The position numbers were made by a program, and so were the translations under genes. From Alteromonas_E sp965248545 (lineage in GTDB: Bacteria > Pseudomonadota > Gammaproteobacteria > Enterobacterales > Alteromonadaceae), in NCBI GenBank assembly GCA_965248545.1, contig OZ252110.1:1116001-1180000 (forward strand): a stretch of 64,000 bases of DNA. The letters run 5' to 3'. Shown here piece by piece: positions 1-9,438 of this stretch. Within the stretch, counting starts at the first letter, position 1; every line of letters starts with the position of its first letter. The notes below the pieces were generated by a model. The model did not search any database. It was not told where the DNA came from and saw only the letters and a program-made list of their open reading frames with translations.

Positions 1-286
1 TGGATGGTTGCATAAAGTCACCGATGCCCGCTGCGTGAGACAACACAATACTGCGTTGTAACAGCTCTAAATCGTGCTCAGCTATGCGGGTGTTGGCCAA
101 TAGTCCAAACCCAGTGTTAATGCCATAAACCGTTTTACCTTGCTGAATCACATCATCTACGGCCTGTTGAGCCGCGTTAATTGCGTGATGTACCGAAGTA
201 GACAGCTCAATCGGCTGGTGTCTCAAATGCGCAGCTTTAATATCGGAATAGGTCAATTGCCCCGGCTTTAGCGTCAATACAGTCAT
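1..286 (-). CDS. hutH: Histidine ammonia-lyase HutH, N-terminal part (cut by window edge)
   Basis: The first 95 codons of a leftward gene are visible; the rest lies outside the window. HutH deaminates L-histidine to urocanate, the first step of histidine degradation in the cytoplasm. The translated N-terminus has the family signatures YGINTGFGLLA and LQRSIVLSHAAG; the MIO-forming Ala-Ser-Gly is not reached. The ATG at 286 follows a GGAG ribosome-binding site 5 bases upstream. It lies 11 bases downstream of the hutU stop and is almost certainly in one operon with hutC and hutU. Confidence 0.93.
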   Translation of the reverse strand, partial: MTVLTLKPGQLTYSDIKAAHLRHQPIELSTSVHHAINAAQQAVDDVIQQGKTVYGINTGFGLLANTRIAEHDLELLQRSIVLSHAAGIGDFMQPS

Positions 287-297
287 CTTCACTCCGA

Positions 298-1965
298 TTA
301 TTTTTCAAGCATTGGCAAATCAAGATCATGTTGCACCGCGCATTGCTTGGCGATGTCATATCCGGCGTCTGCATGGCGCATAACGCCAGTGGCAGGATCG
401 TTGTGTAGGACACGGGCAATACGTTGATCGGCTTCGTCACTGCCGTCACAAACAATCACCACACCCGAATGCTGGCTAAAGCCCATGCCAACGCCACCGC
501 CGTGATGTAAGCTGACCCAGGTAGCGCCGCCTGCAGTGTTTAACATCGCATTGAGAAGCGGCCAGTCTGATACCGCATCAGAGCCGTCCATCATGCTTTC
601 TGTTTCTCGATTCGGTGATGCCACCGATCCCGAGTCTAAGTGGTCACGGCCTATCACAACTGGTGCGGATAATTCACCATCGCGAACCATCTGGTTGAAC
701 GCTAAGCCCAATTTCTGGCGTTCCCCCAAGCCAACCCAGCAAATACGAGCGGGAAGCCCTTGGAACTGTATGCGCTCGCGAGCCATATCAAGCCAATTGT
801 GTAAATGTGGATTGTCCGGGATGAGCTCTTTGACTTTGGCATCGGTTTTATAGATATCCTCGGGGTCACCAGACAAGGCAGCCCAGCGGAACGGACCAAT
901 ACCTTGGCAAAACAGAGGTCGGATGTACGCGGGCACAAACCCAGGAAAATCGAAAGCGTTGCTGACGCCTTCTTCTAACGCCATTTGGCGAATATTGTTG
1001 CCGTAGTCGAGCACCGCAGCGCCAGCCTGTTGGAAGCCTAACATCGCTTTTACTTGCACAGCCATGGACTGCTTGGCAGCGTGCGTGACCTCACTCGGAT
1101 GATTTTCACGTTCTGATTTCGCCTGCCCAAGTGTCCACCCCTGCGGTAAATACCCGTTGAGCGGATCATGTGCACTGGTTTGATCGGTTACGACGTCAGG
1201 GATCACCCCCTGAGCCAACAACTGCGGGAAAACGTCTGCAGCATTGGCGAGAAGACCGACTGAAATGGCTTTGCCATCTGTTCCAGCTTGGGTGATAAGA
1301 TCAATTGCCTCATCCAGCGTCGTCGCTTTGTAGTCGACGTAGCCAGTTTTCAAGCGAAAATCGATTCTGCTCTCGTCTACTTCAACTGCCAACATAGAAA
1401 ACCCAGCCATTGTCGCCGCAAGGGGCTGAGCTCCCCCCATACCACCCAAACCGCCGGTTAGGATCCAACGTCCTTTCGCGTTTCCGCCGAAATGAGTTTT
1501 AGCAACACTGACAAAGGTCTCGTATGTGCCTTGAACAATCCCTTGTGAACCAATATAAATCCAAGAGCCAGCTGTCATTTGGCCATACATCATGAGACCT
1601 TTCTTATCGAGCTCGTGGAAGTGATCCCAATTTGCCCAGTGCGGGACAAGGTTGGAATTTGCGATGAGCACGCGTGGCGCATTCTCGTGCGTCGGGAATA
1701 CACCTACGGGTTTGCCGCTTTGCACTAATAAGGTCTGGTCATTCTCCAACCGCTTCAGAGTTTCAACAATAGTGTCAAAGCACTGCCAATCTCTCGCTGC
1801 TCGACCAATTCCGCCGTACACCACGAGTTCGTGGGGATGTTCTGCAACTTCTGGGTCGAGGTTGTTCATCAGCATTCGCAAAGGTGCTTCTGTTTGCCAG
1901 CTCTTGGCGTTTAAAGTCGTACCGCGAGGTGCGCGGATCACGCGATTAGGATCGTGACGTTGCAT
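298..1965 (-). CDS. hutU: Urocanate hydratase HutU
   Basis: 555 residues, the usual length of urocanase, which converts urocanate to 4-imidazolone-5-propionate using tightly bound NAD. The protein is recognisable along its whole length: the N-terminal YGGIGRAARDW region, a glycine-rich NAD-binding stretch (GGLGGMGGAQPLAA, about residues 172-185), and the C-terminal WVSLHHGGGVGMGFSQH segment. A GGAGAA ribosome-binding site precedes the ATG at 1965. It is second in the leftward hutC-hutU-hutH unit, with about 11 bases on either side, so translation is tightly linked to its neighbours. Repression by HutC is inferred from the operator upstream of hutC. Confidence 0.97.
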   Translation of the reverse strand: MQRHDPNRVIRAPRGTTLNAKSWQTEAPLRMLMNNLDPEVAEHPHELVVYGGIGRAARDWQCFDTIVETLKRLENDQTLLVQSGKPVGVFPTHENAPRVLIANSNLVPHWANWDHFHELDKKGLMMYGQMTAGSWIYIGSQGIVQGTYETFVSVAKTHFGGNAKGRWILTGGLGGMGGAQPLAATMAGFSMLAVEVDESRIDFRLKTGYVDYKATTLDEAIDLITQAGTDGKAISVGLLANAADVFPQLLAQGVIPDVVTDQTSAHDPLNGYLPQGWTLGQAKSERENHPSEVTHAAKQSMAVQVKAMLGFQQAGAAVLDYGNNIRQMALEEGVSNAFDFPGFVPAYIRPLFCQGIGPFRWAALSGDPEDIYKTDAKVKELIPDNPHLHNWLDMARERIQFQGLPARICWVGLGERQKLGLAFNQMVRDGELSAPVVIGRDHLDSGSVASPNRETESMMDGSDAVSDWPLLNAMLNTAGGATWVSLHHGGGVGMGFSQHSGVVIVCDGSDEADQRIARVLHNDPATGVMRHADAGYDIAKQCAVQHDLDLPMLEK

Positions 1966-1976
1966 AAGTTCTCCGA

Positions 1977-2675
1977 TTAAAAATCAAGGTGGCCACCAAG
2001 GCGATAGCGATCACCTGGGTGGTATAATTGTGCGTAACTAACCACACCATTTGCTGAAAAGGTTCGACGACTGACCTTTAAGCAGGCTTGGTTCGGTTGC
2101 ATGTCTAGATAGGTCGCGATTTCCTGAGGCGGTAATATCGCCTCTACGCTGTGATCAGCTTCGGTCAACGGTGCGACCTTGTTCAGGTATTGATTCGGGG
2201 TTGTCTGAGTAAAGTCTTGCTGCAAATAATCTGGTGCTCTGCAGGGATCGACCAAACGGTCTTCAAATTGGACAGCTAGACCATTCTCAAAGTGGACGAT
2301 CTGGCTATGTAACAGCTCACTCTGCTCAACAACGCCCATCCATATCGCGGTTTGATGGGTTGCCTGAATCTTGCTCTGGGCAATAACGCGGCTAGTATGT
2401 TGATGTCCACGCTGAGCAATCTCTTCGTGAATGCCTTGGATAGTTAGGATCGAACTCATGGGGCGATGGTCTGACACAAACGTGCCCAACCCTTGCGAAC
2501 GCAACAAGATACCTTCCTCAACTAATTCGGTGAGTGCACGTCTTGCTGTCATGCGACTAACAGCATAAGTGTTGGTCAGCTGATTCTCAGATGGGACCTT
2601 GTCGCCAGGCTTCATTTTACCGGCCTCAATGCTATCGAGAATTGCCGTTTTGATTTGCAGGTAGCGTGCTTGCAT
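1977..2675 (-). CDS. hutC: Histidine utilization repressor HutC (GntR/HutC family)
   Basis: A GntR-type regulator: an N-terminal winged helix-turn-helix (about residues 5-65, with GDKVPSENQL and SRMTARRALTELVEEG) followed by a UTRA ligand-binding domain. In known systems HutC represses hut genes and is released by urocanate. The open frame extends to a TTG at 2693, but the ATG at 2675 (product begins MQARYLQIK, about 232 residues) has an AAGAG-like site at suitable distance and matches the usual N-terminus, so I chose it. It is the first gene of the leftward operon, reading away from hutI, and presumably represses itself through the palindrome at 2721-2736. Confidence 0.93.
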   Translation of the reverse strand: MQARYLQIKTAILDSIEAGKMKPGDKVPSENQLTNTYAVSRMTARRALTELVEEGILLRSQGLGTFVSDHRPMSSILTIQGIHEEIAQRGHQHTSRVIAQSKIQATHQTAIWMGVVEQSELLHSQIVHFENGLAVQFEDRLVDPCRAPDYLQQDFTQTTPNQYLNKVAPLTEADHSVEAILPPQEIATYLDMQPNQACLKVSRRTFSANGVVSYAQLYHPGDRYRLGGHLDF

Positions 2676-2720
2676 CGATGCTGCTCTTTTCAATAAGTGC
2701 GCAATACTCTATCCCAGACA

Positions 2721-2736
2721 ACTTGTATATACAAGT
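2721..2736. promoter_or_regulatory. Probable HutC operator in the hutC/hutI divergent promoter
   Basis: A perfect 16-base palindrome, ACTTGTATATACAAGT, sits in the 105-base gap between divergent hutC and hutI. It contains the TGTA-N2-TACA core known for HutC sites in Pseudomonas. A further half-site (GCAAGT, 2741-2746) follows at one helical turn, giving three half-sites spaced 10 bases apart. One site could control both directions. Confidence 0.8.
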
Positions 2737-2780
2737 ATATGCAAGTAGACTGATCTCAACTGGATATAAGTGGCAACCTC

Positions 2781-3974
2781 ATGCTTGTAGATTTATTGAT
2801 TAAAAACGTTAATCTCGCGTCGATGACCGACAACCAGCAACCGTATGGTTCAATTCTCAACACCTGTATTGCTGTTTCCGGCGGAAAAATTGTTGCGATT
2901 GATGAACAACGAGAAGCGCATACAGTTGTTGACGCCGCTGGAGGCTGGCTAACTCCCGGCTTAATTGATTGTCACACCCATCTCTTATTTGGTGGTGATC
3001 GCGCGGACGAGTTTGACCAACGTCTGCAGGGCGCAAGTTACGCTGAAATCTCGCGCCGTGGCGGTGGCATCGCGTCTACCGTAAAAGCAACTCGAGAAAT
3101 GTCGGTAGAGGATTTAGTTTCTGCAGGTAAAGTGCGCTTACAAAACCTGCTCATGGAGGGTGTTACAAGCGTAGAAATCAAGTCTGGCTATGGCTTGGAT
3201 CTCGATACAGAAGCTAATCTGCTCCGCGCAGCAACGCAACTCCAGCAGCAACTTCCTCAACATATCAGTCGAACTTACCTAGGCGCACATGCGTTACCAA
3301 GAGAGTTTAACGATAACGACGCGTATATCGATTACATCGTAGAGCAGGTGATGCCTGCACTGGCGAGCAAGGAGCTGATTGATGCAGTAGACGTTTTTTG
3401 TGAAGGGATCGGATTTTCAACGTCTCAATGCAAACGCGTATTCGAAGCAGCTCAGCAGTTGACGTTACCAATCAAAGCACACGCCGAGCAGCTTTCTGAC
3501 TTGAAAGGGGCCAGACTCGCTGCTGAATATGGCGCTCTCTCTGTTGACCACGTTGAATATTTGCAACCTGAGGATGTTCCAGCATTAAAAGCATCAGGGA
3601 CGGTCGCGGTTGTGCTTCCGGGCGCTTTCTACTTTTTGCGAGAGCAGCAACTTCCCCCAATTGACGCATTGCGAGCACATCAAGTCCCCATCGCCATTGC
3701 TACCGACTTCAATCCGGGTAGCTCACCAATTGGATCTTTACTAACCGTCATGAATATGGCGTGTGTACTGTTCAGGCTTACGCCGGAAGAAGTATTGCGC
3801 GGTGTTACCGTCAATGCGGCACAAGCACTTGGATTGAGTAATAAAGGGAAATTGGCGATTGGACATGACGCTGATTTGCTTCTCTGGGAAGTCGATACTC
3901 CGGCACAAATCATGGCCAGTATAGGGCTGATTAAGCCTGCTCAAGTATGGATTGGAGGCACAGCATGCCGCTAA
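2781..3974 (+). CDS. hutI: Imidazolonepropionase HutI
   Basis: 397 residues, normal for HutI, an amidohydrolase-superfamily metalloenzyme that opens the ring of imidazolone-5-propionate to give N-formimidoyl-L-glutamate. Visible signatures are the metal-binding DCHTHLLFGGDRADEF near residue 73, HAEQL near 235, DHVEYL near 256 and TDFNPGSSP near 312. It starts with ATG at 2781, about 45 bases from the HutC-type palindrome. The last 10 bases overlap the preferred start of hutG, implying translational coupling. Confidence 0.97.
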   Translation: MLVDLLIKNVNLASMTDNQQPYGSILNTCIAVSGGKIVAIDEQREAHTVVDAAGGWLTPGLIDCHTHLLFGGDRADEFDQRLQGASYAEISRRGGGIASTVKATREMSVEDLVSAGKVRLQNLLMEGVTSVEIKSGYGLDLDTEANLLRAATQLQQQLPQHISRTYLGAHALPREFNDNDAYIDYIVEQVMPALASKELIDAVDVFCEGIGFSTSQCKRVFEAAQQLTLPIKAHAEQLSDLKGARLAAEYGALSVDHVEYLQPEDVPALKASGTVAVVLPGAFYFLREQQLPPIDALRAHQVPIAIATDFNPGSSPIGSLLTVMNMACVLFRLTPEEVLRGVTVNAAQALGLSNKGKLAIGHDADLLLWEVDTPAQIMASIGLIKPAQVWIGGTACR

Positions 3975-4900
3975 CCAATGATTTTGTCTGGCAAGGCAGA
4001 GTCGACGAAGAAGATGGTGAACTAGGTAGACGTTGGCACCAACAGGTTACCTCGACACCAGTGGCTGAAGCCAAAGCGGTACTATTAGGCTTTGGTTGTG
4101 ATTTGGGTGTCGCAAACAACAAAGGCCGCATTGGCGCCCGAAAAGGCCCCGACACTATTCGTGCGGCCCTTGCCAGCTATGCGTGGCATGCACCGATTGC
4201 GTTATCAGACGCCGGCACTGTGCAAGCACAATCCGATTTGGCCGACGCCCAAACAGAGTTCGCATCAGCCGTCGCCGAGCATTTAAGCTGCAAACGCTTC
4301 GTGATGGGTATTGGCGGCGGTCACGAAATCGCTTGGGCCAGTTATCAAGGGCTACGAGAGGCGGCAAACAGCAATATTGGGATCATTAATATCGATGCGC
4401 ATTTTGATCTGCGCACACCATCTCCTCACACCAGTTCTGGCACGCCCTTCTATCAGATATATCAAGACGCTAAGTGTCACCAAACACGATTTAATTATGC
4501 GTGTATCGGTGTCGCGGAAACAGCGAATACTCAAGCCTTGTTTGAGCGTGCAAAGCAAACAAACACCCATTATGTGCTGGATAAACACTGCACATTTGAC
4601 ACGATCACGGCTGCAATACAACCAATGCTTGATCGCATAGACACGCTCTATTTCACGGTTTGCTTGGATGCCTTTAACGCCGCGGTCGCTCCTGGTGTGA
4701 GTGCTCCTTCTACGCTCGGGATTAGTTTTGAGGTCGTGCTCAAACTGATTGCTTGGCTTGGCCGACAAACGAAATTGCAAGGCATTGAATGGCCAATGGC
4801 CGATATCGCTGAGATGAATCCTAATTATGATATCGATCAACGGACCGCAAAATTGGCAGCTCGGCTGATACATGAAATTGTATCAGCGAGATTCAGCTAA
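3965..4900 (+). CDS. hutG: Formimidoylglutamase HutG
   Basis: Arginase/ureohydrolase-family enzyme that hydrolyses N-formimidoyl-L-glutamate to glutamate and formamide, ending the four-step hut route (so no HutF/formylglutamate branch is needed). Manganese-binding motifs are visible: GGGHEIAWASYQG, NIDAHFDLR and CLDAFNAAVAPGVSAP. The open frame begins at an ATG at 3947, but the ATG at 3965 has GGAGG at 3954-3958, six bases upstream, and overlaps the hutI stop by 10 bases. I therefore call 311 residues from 3965. It converges on hrpB with only 13 bases between. Confidence 0.94.
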   Translation: MPLTNDFVWQGRVDEEDGELGRRWHQQVTSTPVAEAKAVLLGFGCDLGVANNKGRIGARKGPDTIRAALASYAWHAPIALSDAGTVQAQSDLADAQTEFASAVAEHLSCKRFVMGIGGGHEIAWASYQGLREAANSNIGIINIDAHFDLRTPSPHTSSGTPFYQIYQDAKCHQTRFNYACIGVAETANTQALFERAKQTNTHYVLDKHCTFDTITAAIQPMLDRIDTLYFTVCLDAFNAAVAPGVSAPSTLGISFEVVLKLIAWLGRQTKLQGIEWPMADIAEMNPNYDIDQRTAKLAARLIHEIVSARFS

Positions 4901-4913
4901 AGCAGTTCTGAGG

Positions 4914-7448
4914 TTACGACTTGTTCACATGTCGCTTAGTGAGTTTTGTGGCCTGAGTGTTAGCCGGGTCATCTGGCCACACGTGTTTTGGATAGCGGCC
5001 TTTCATTTCTTTCTTAATTGACTGGTACGTTTCGCTTAACCAAAATGCGCCAAGATCGGTTGTGATTTGCAAAGGCCTTTTCGCAGGCGACAGTAGTTCG
5101 CATTGCAAGGCAACATGCCCATCGGCGATTGTTGGCGTTTGACTAAAGCCAAAAAACCACTGCATCGGCGCAGATACTTTGGGTTTCGGCGTCTTGCTGA
5201 GCTCCTGCCAATTAATCGCAGCATAATCTAATCGCACCGACTGTCCGACTGGAAGCTCAAAACGGGTCGGCAACTGTTCATCTAGCCATTGCTGTTGCTG
5301 CCAGTTGAGTAGCGACTTCAACATCGCGTGCCAGTCCAGCGCGCGCAGATCCTCCAAACTACTACAGTTGGTTAAATAGGGCAGACACCATTGATGCAGG
5401 CTCTTCAATAAGTATTGTTGTGAGAACTCGGGGAACGGCTCAATGTCACTTCGCTTACAAAAAGCATAAGCATGTTGTCCTCTTAAAATGAGCTGTTGAG
5501 CACTTTCAGATAGTGGTAGCCAATCGAGTCCCTTTTTTCCAATGAGCGATTGCCAAGCAACATTGCGTTGCTGCTGTGAAAGCGATATGGCCTGATTACT
5601 TAGGGACTGCTCAGACAAAACAATCTGCCCCAACCTGCTAACATTTCTTGCTTGGAAGCGCTGGTTTGATTGGACCCATTGCCATTCCTGCTGCTCAACG
5701 ATGTCCGATTCAAACAGTTGCAAGACTTGTGATTCTTCAATTGGAATGGCTTCAGCTACCTTTATTTCGCCACCTTGTGTGGTAAACATGCGAGCGATTG
5801 CCAGCCACTGATGTTTTCCCAGTGGACTATTTGAATTCAGCTTAACGCGCTTACCATTTGCTAATTTGTAGCCCTCTGCTGTTTGTCGCCGAGCAACCCA
5901 GTCTGGATATGCCAACGACACGCTTTGCGCAAGCAATTCGACACTGATGAGGTTTGACGGAACGGGCTGCTGAACCCCATTTGAATTGTGCAAAAATCGC
6001 GTTACATCAGACCAAAAACGCTTATCAGATTGATGAATCTTGAAACGAATATTCTCTTCTAGATTATCTGAAGAAGACCGTCCATTATCCCCCAAATGGG
6101 CGGCCACCCATGCGGCAGCGGTTAGTCGCTCTTCCGCACCCGGCCAACATGTATCAGTTATCAAGAACATGTGCGCAAGCCTAATATCCAAAGGCATCTG
6201 TAATACATCACGACCATGTTGTGTAATGACCCTATTCGCATCGAGTGCGCCCAACGATTGGAGCTTTTGATAGGCTGTGTCTAGCTGCACTTTTCTAGGC
6301 TGTGTCAGTAAATCAAGCTCTGTTAGCGGCGTCCCCCACGCCTGCGCGGCGAGGACTAAATCGCTTACATCTCGCTGTAAAATGTCAGGATCGCTCTGGC
6401 TAATCAGGCGTTGTTGTGTTTCCGCTGACCACAGACGGTAACAGACACCCTCAGCCGTTCGTCCAGCCCGACCCGCACGTTGTGTGGCCGAGGCCTTACT
6501 GATTTGGCGCAATGTGAGGCGCTCAATACCAGTGGAGAGTTCCAACATCATGTTGCGCTCGAGGCCCGAATCGACAACGATGCGAATCCCCTCAATCGTC
6601 AAGCTCGTCTCGGCTACGTTGGTCGCGACAATGATTTTATGCGCGCCGTTTTCATCTGGAACCAGTGCACGTTGTTGCTCCTTCTGAGATTGCGAACCGT
6701 AAAGTGCGTAAACACAACAATCCGGCACAGCGCCACGTTTTTGTTGAATCAAGAGTTGTTCGACGCAACGATGAATTTCTCCCTGTCCAGGCAAAAAAAC
6801 CAGTACATCACCTTCGTGGGAACGCATTGCTTCTGCAACCACCCGCACCACGTGTTCTATATCTAGCCGTGTTGTCGCCATGGGACGATAGTGATAATCA
6901 ATGGGAAATTGACGCCCTGGCACTTCGATAACTGCTGAATCCCCAAGCATAGATTCAAGTTCTGGTAGGGCTAAAGTTGCCGACATCACCAATAGGCGAA
7001 GGTCTTCTCTCAAAATTTGCTGAACTTCAAGCGCAAGAGCCAGACCAAAATCACTGTGCACATTGCGCTCATGGAACTCGTCAAACACGATTAAGCCGAC
7101 ATCAGCCAACTCAGGGTCAGTCATCAACCGACGGGCCAAAATAGCTTCGGTGACGAACAATAGCTGGGTCGACTTACTGTGCTTCGTCTCACCTCGAATT
7201 TGGTATCCAACCCGATCGCCAACTTGCTCTCCCAACGACGTTGCGATATAGGTTGCTAGTGCTCGCACTACAACTCGCCGTGGTTGCAGCACAATAATCT
7301 TGCCATTTATCGGCGAGTGTTCGAGCAAGTGACGCATCAAGAGGGTCGATTTACCAGCACCCGGAGCGGCTCGCAATAGGACATTGTGGTTTTTTAATTC
7401 TGCGCAAACCGTAGCTAAAAAGTCGACGATCGGTAGGGATTTGTTCAA
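4914..7448 (-). CDS. hrpB: ATP-dependent helicase HrpB (DEAH/RHA family)
   Basis: 844 residues, similar to E. coli HrpB. The order is a Walker A loop (RAAPGAGKSTLLM, about residue 29), a DEFH box (IVFDEFHERNVHSDFG), SAT motif (VMSATL), helicase C-terminal motifs (ATNVAETSLTIEGI; QRAGRAGRTAEG), then the HA2 and HrpB-specific C-terminal domains. The cellular RNA target of HrpB is not well defined. The only in-frame start that keeps the normal N-terminus is TTG at 7448; an in-frame stop lies just upstream, and no clear ribosome-binding site is visible. It diverges from thpR. Confidence 0.93.
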   Translation of the reverse strand: MNKSLPIVDFLATVCAELKNHNVLLRAAPGAGKSTLLMRHLLEHSPINGKIIVLQPRRVVVRALATYIATSLGEQVGDRVGYQIRGETKHSKSTQLLFVTEAILARRLMTDPELADVGLIVFDEFHERNVHSDFGLALALEVQQILREDLRLLVMSATLALPELESMLGDSAVIEVPGRQFPIDYHYRPMATTRLDIEHVVRVVAEAMRSHEGDVLVFLPGQGEIHRCVEQLLIQQKRGAVPDCCVYALYGSQSQKEQQRALVPDENGAHKIIVATNVAETSLTIEGIRIVVDSGLERNMMLELSTGIERLTLRQISKASATQRAGRAGRTAEGVCYRLWSAETQQRLISQSDPDILQRDVSDLVLAAQAWGTPLTELDLLTQPRKVQLDTAYQKLQSLGALDANRVITQHGRDVLQMPLDIRLAHMFLITDTCWPGAEERLTAAAWVAAHLGDNGRSSSDNLEENIRFKIHQSDKRFWSDVTRFLHNSNGVQQPVPSNLISVELLAQSVSLAYPDWVARRQTAEGYKLANGKRVKLNSNSPLGKHQWLAIARMFTTQGGEIKVAEAIPIEESQVLQLFESDIVEQQEWQWVQSNQRFQARNVSRLGQIVLSEQSLSNQAISLSQQQRNVAWQSLIGKKGLDWLPLSESAQQLILRGQHAYAFCKRSDIEPFPEFSQQYLLKSLHQWCLPYLTNCSSLEDLRALDWHAMLKSLLNWQQQQWLDEQLPTRFELPVGQSVRLDYAAINWQELSKTPKPKVSAPMQWFFGFSQTPTIADGHVALQCELLSPAKRPLQITTDLGAFWLSETYQSIKKEMKGRYPKHVWPDDPANTQATKLTKRHVNKS

Positions 7449-7527
7449 AGCGTTTTAACTATTTAATATGAGACAACCTCTATTCAGGTTGTATTTTAGA
7501 GGATATTACCGCGAACATTACACAGAG

Positions 7528-8064
7528 GTGAATAGGCAAGTGCGCTGTTTTATCGGAATCGTGATTCCAGAAAATATTAAAAACGCCATTGACGATTGGC
7601 GAGAACAATACTGGTTACAAGGAAAAGACTACAAGCCAGTGCCAAAAGACAACTTTCACATTACATGCTTATTCATTGGACATTTACAAGATCAACAACG
7701 AATAGCCTTGGAAGCAGGTATTAATCAACTTGTATTGCCTCGAATGACGCTGAATATCAATATGTTTGCACATTGGCTGAAACCCACCATAGGCTACTTG
7801 GGTTTCCAAAATCCAGCGTTGGAACTCATGCAGGCTCAACAACAGATCGTCAGGATTGCTCAAGATATTGAAATTGAAAGCATGGATGTAAGTCGACGTT
7901 TCGTTCCGCACATTACCCTTGCGCGAAAATTTAAACCTAATTGCAAGGCACCATCACAGCGTCCAGATATACTATTTGAGCCAGAGGAAATAGGGCTGTT
8001 TGAGTCTGTTTCTAAGCCAACAGGTGTGCATTACCCGGTGAGAAAATCGTGGTCGCTAGGCTAA
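7528..8064 (+). CDS. thpR: RNA 2',3'-cyclic phosphodiesterase ThpR (LigT)
   Basis: A 2H-phosphoesterase: the two catalytic H-x-T-x motifs are visible as HITCLFIG and HITLARKF. The family opens 2',3'-cyclic RNA ends to 2'-phosphates and ligates tRNA halves in vitro. The frame is open from an ATG at 7468, only 19 bases from the divergent hrpB start. GTG at 7528 gives 178 residues, close to the usual 176 or so, and leaves room for a promoter, so I prefer it; GTG at 7540 is also possible. The 3' end overlaps the oppositely oriented small gene by 9 bases. Confidence 0.85.
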   Translation: MNRQVRCFIGIVIPENIKNAIDDWREQYWLQGKDYKPVPKDNFHITCLFIGHLQDQQRIALEAGINQLVLPRMTLNINMFAHWLKPTIGYLGFQNPALELMQAQQQIVRIAQDIEIESMDVSRRFVPHITLARKFKPNCKAPSQRPDILFEPEEIGLFESVSKPTGVHYPVRKSWSLG

Positions 8065-8235
8065 GAACACACACTTTTCTTGTGTGGCTTTATCCGCGTT
8101 TTCGTTGCGAAAGGCGCAGATATCTTGTTGTGAGAAACCGGCATTGCGCAACAACTCGATGGCAATGTTTTTCGCAGTGATGGTTTGCTCCGGATCGCTT
8201 AATATGCGAGCCGCTCGCTGTAAATAGGGATTCAT
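8056..8235 (-). CDS. Small protein of unknown function (59 residues)
   Basis: A short leftward gene beginning MNPYLQRAARIL, with an excellent AAGGAG ribosome-binding site 9 bases before the ATG at 8235. The frame stays open further upstream to 8304, but without a comparable start. The product is soluble and helical in appearance, with a segment reading IAIELLRNAGFSQQDIC and a second cysteine near the C-terminus. I do not recognise the family. It overlaps thpR tail to tail by 9 bases. Confidence 0.6.
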   Translation of the reverse strand: MNPYLQRAARILSDPEQTITAKNIAIELLRNAGFSQQDICAFRNENADKATQEKCVFLA

Positions 8236-8474
8236 CAACTTTCTCCTTGGTTGTAGAGTCAATACGACCTTAGTCGTAGTTATGACCATTTCTTTACCCC
8301 ACAATTTTTATGGTTTTTAGGAATAAGCTATTTCGATGTTTGTAACGGTCTGAATAATATGTGATTTAATGCAACGTCGAGACGGAATAGGGGTTAAATA
8401 ACCCATTAATTCATCAGCGTTCGGTGATATGCTTAAGCTCAATTAAAACAAGATTTTTCGTTCTCATTTTCGCT

Positions 8475-9329
8475 ATGCAACAAACCTATCGTTTAGTCAT
8501 CGACTGCCCGGACCAAGTGGGTATCGTCGCCGCCGTGGCTTCTTTTTTGGCCGATCATCAAGCCAGTATTGTTGAGGCAAGTCATCATACTGATCTTCAA
8601 ACCGGTCGCTTTTTCATGCGCCACGAGATTCGAGCTGACAGTGTTGAAGTGGGTCATGGTGATTTTAAAGCTGCATTCTCAGCGCTGGCCGAGCAATTTC
8701 AGATGCGTTGGCGTCTAACTGACTCGGCAGAGAAACAGAAGGTCGCGATTTTGGCAAGTCATGAGTCGCACTGCTTGGTCGATCTTCTCCACCGGCACCA
8801 CACCGGTGAACTGCACTGCGACATTCCGTGTATCATCGCGAATCACGAAAAAATTAGCGCGTTCGCAGATTGGTACAAGATCCCTTTCATCCATGTGGAC
8901 TTTAAAAATCAATCAAAACTAGACGCGTTTTCACAAGTGGAGTCGGCACTAAAAGAGTATGATATCGACCTGGTCGTGCTCGCCAGATTCATGCAGATTT
9001 TGCCCGATAGTATGTGCCGACAGTGGGCTGGCAGGGCAATCAATATCCACCACAGTTTTTTGCCGTCGTTTGCAGGTGCTCGTCCGTATCAACAGGCCTA
9101 TGAGCGCGGTGTAAAACTGATTGGCGCCACTTGCCATTACGTTACGGCGGATTTGGATGAAGGGCCTATTATTGAGCAAGATGTCATGCGCATCAGCCAC
9201 TCCGATACCGCTCAAGACATGGTCCGCAAAGGCAAGGACTGTGAGAAAACTGCACTTGCCAATGGGGTGCGTTACCACCTAGAAGAGCGTGTCATTGTAG
9301 ACGGCAACAAAACCATCGTGTTCGAATAG
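8475..9329 (+). CDS. purU: Formyltetrahydrofolate deformylase PurU
   Basis: 284 residues from the ATG at 8475, matching PurU of other gammaproteobacteria. An N-terminal ACT domain (YRLVIDCPDQVGIVAAVASFL) is followed by a formyltransferase-fold catalytic domain with the signatures INIHHSFLPSFAGARPY and GATCHYVTADLDEGPIIEQD. It hydrolyses 10-formyl-tetrahydrofolate to formate and tetrahydrofolate, balancing one-carbon pools and feeding formate to PurT. The frame is open from an ATG at 8424, but those 17 extra residues are hydrophobic and atypical. It stands alone between a leftward small gene and the M3 peptidase. Confidence 0.95.
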   Translation: MQQTYRLVIDCPDQVGIVAAVASFLADHQASIVEASHHTDLQTGRFFMRHEIRADSVEVGHGDFKAAFSALAEQFQMRWRLTDSAEKQKVAILASHESHCLVDLLHRHHTGELHCDIPCIIANHEKISAFADWYKIPFIHVDFKNQSKLDAFSQVESALKEYDIDLVVLARFMQILPDSMCRQWAGRAINIHHSFLPSFAGARPYQQAYERGVKLIGATCHYVTADLDEGPIIEQDVMRISHSDTAQDMVRKGKDCEKTALANGVRYHLEERVIVDGNKTIVFE

Positions 9330-9438
9330 ACGATAGGATACACTGTATCATAAATGGTCATTACTCGCTGTCCCGCGGGTGGTGCTGTTTCGCATAACAA
9401 ATCATTATAAAAATTAACGACAATCGTTTGGAAGCAAC

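Noticed and set aside
237..455. 72-codon frame spanning the hutH/hutU junction
   Set aside because: It overlaps two well-supported hut genes in another frame; the true hutH start is the ATG at 286.
4352..4873. 173-codon open frame opposite hutG
   Set aside because: hutG has family metal-binding motifs across the same interval; the antisense product has no recognisable features.
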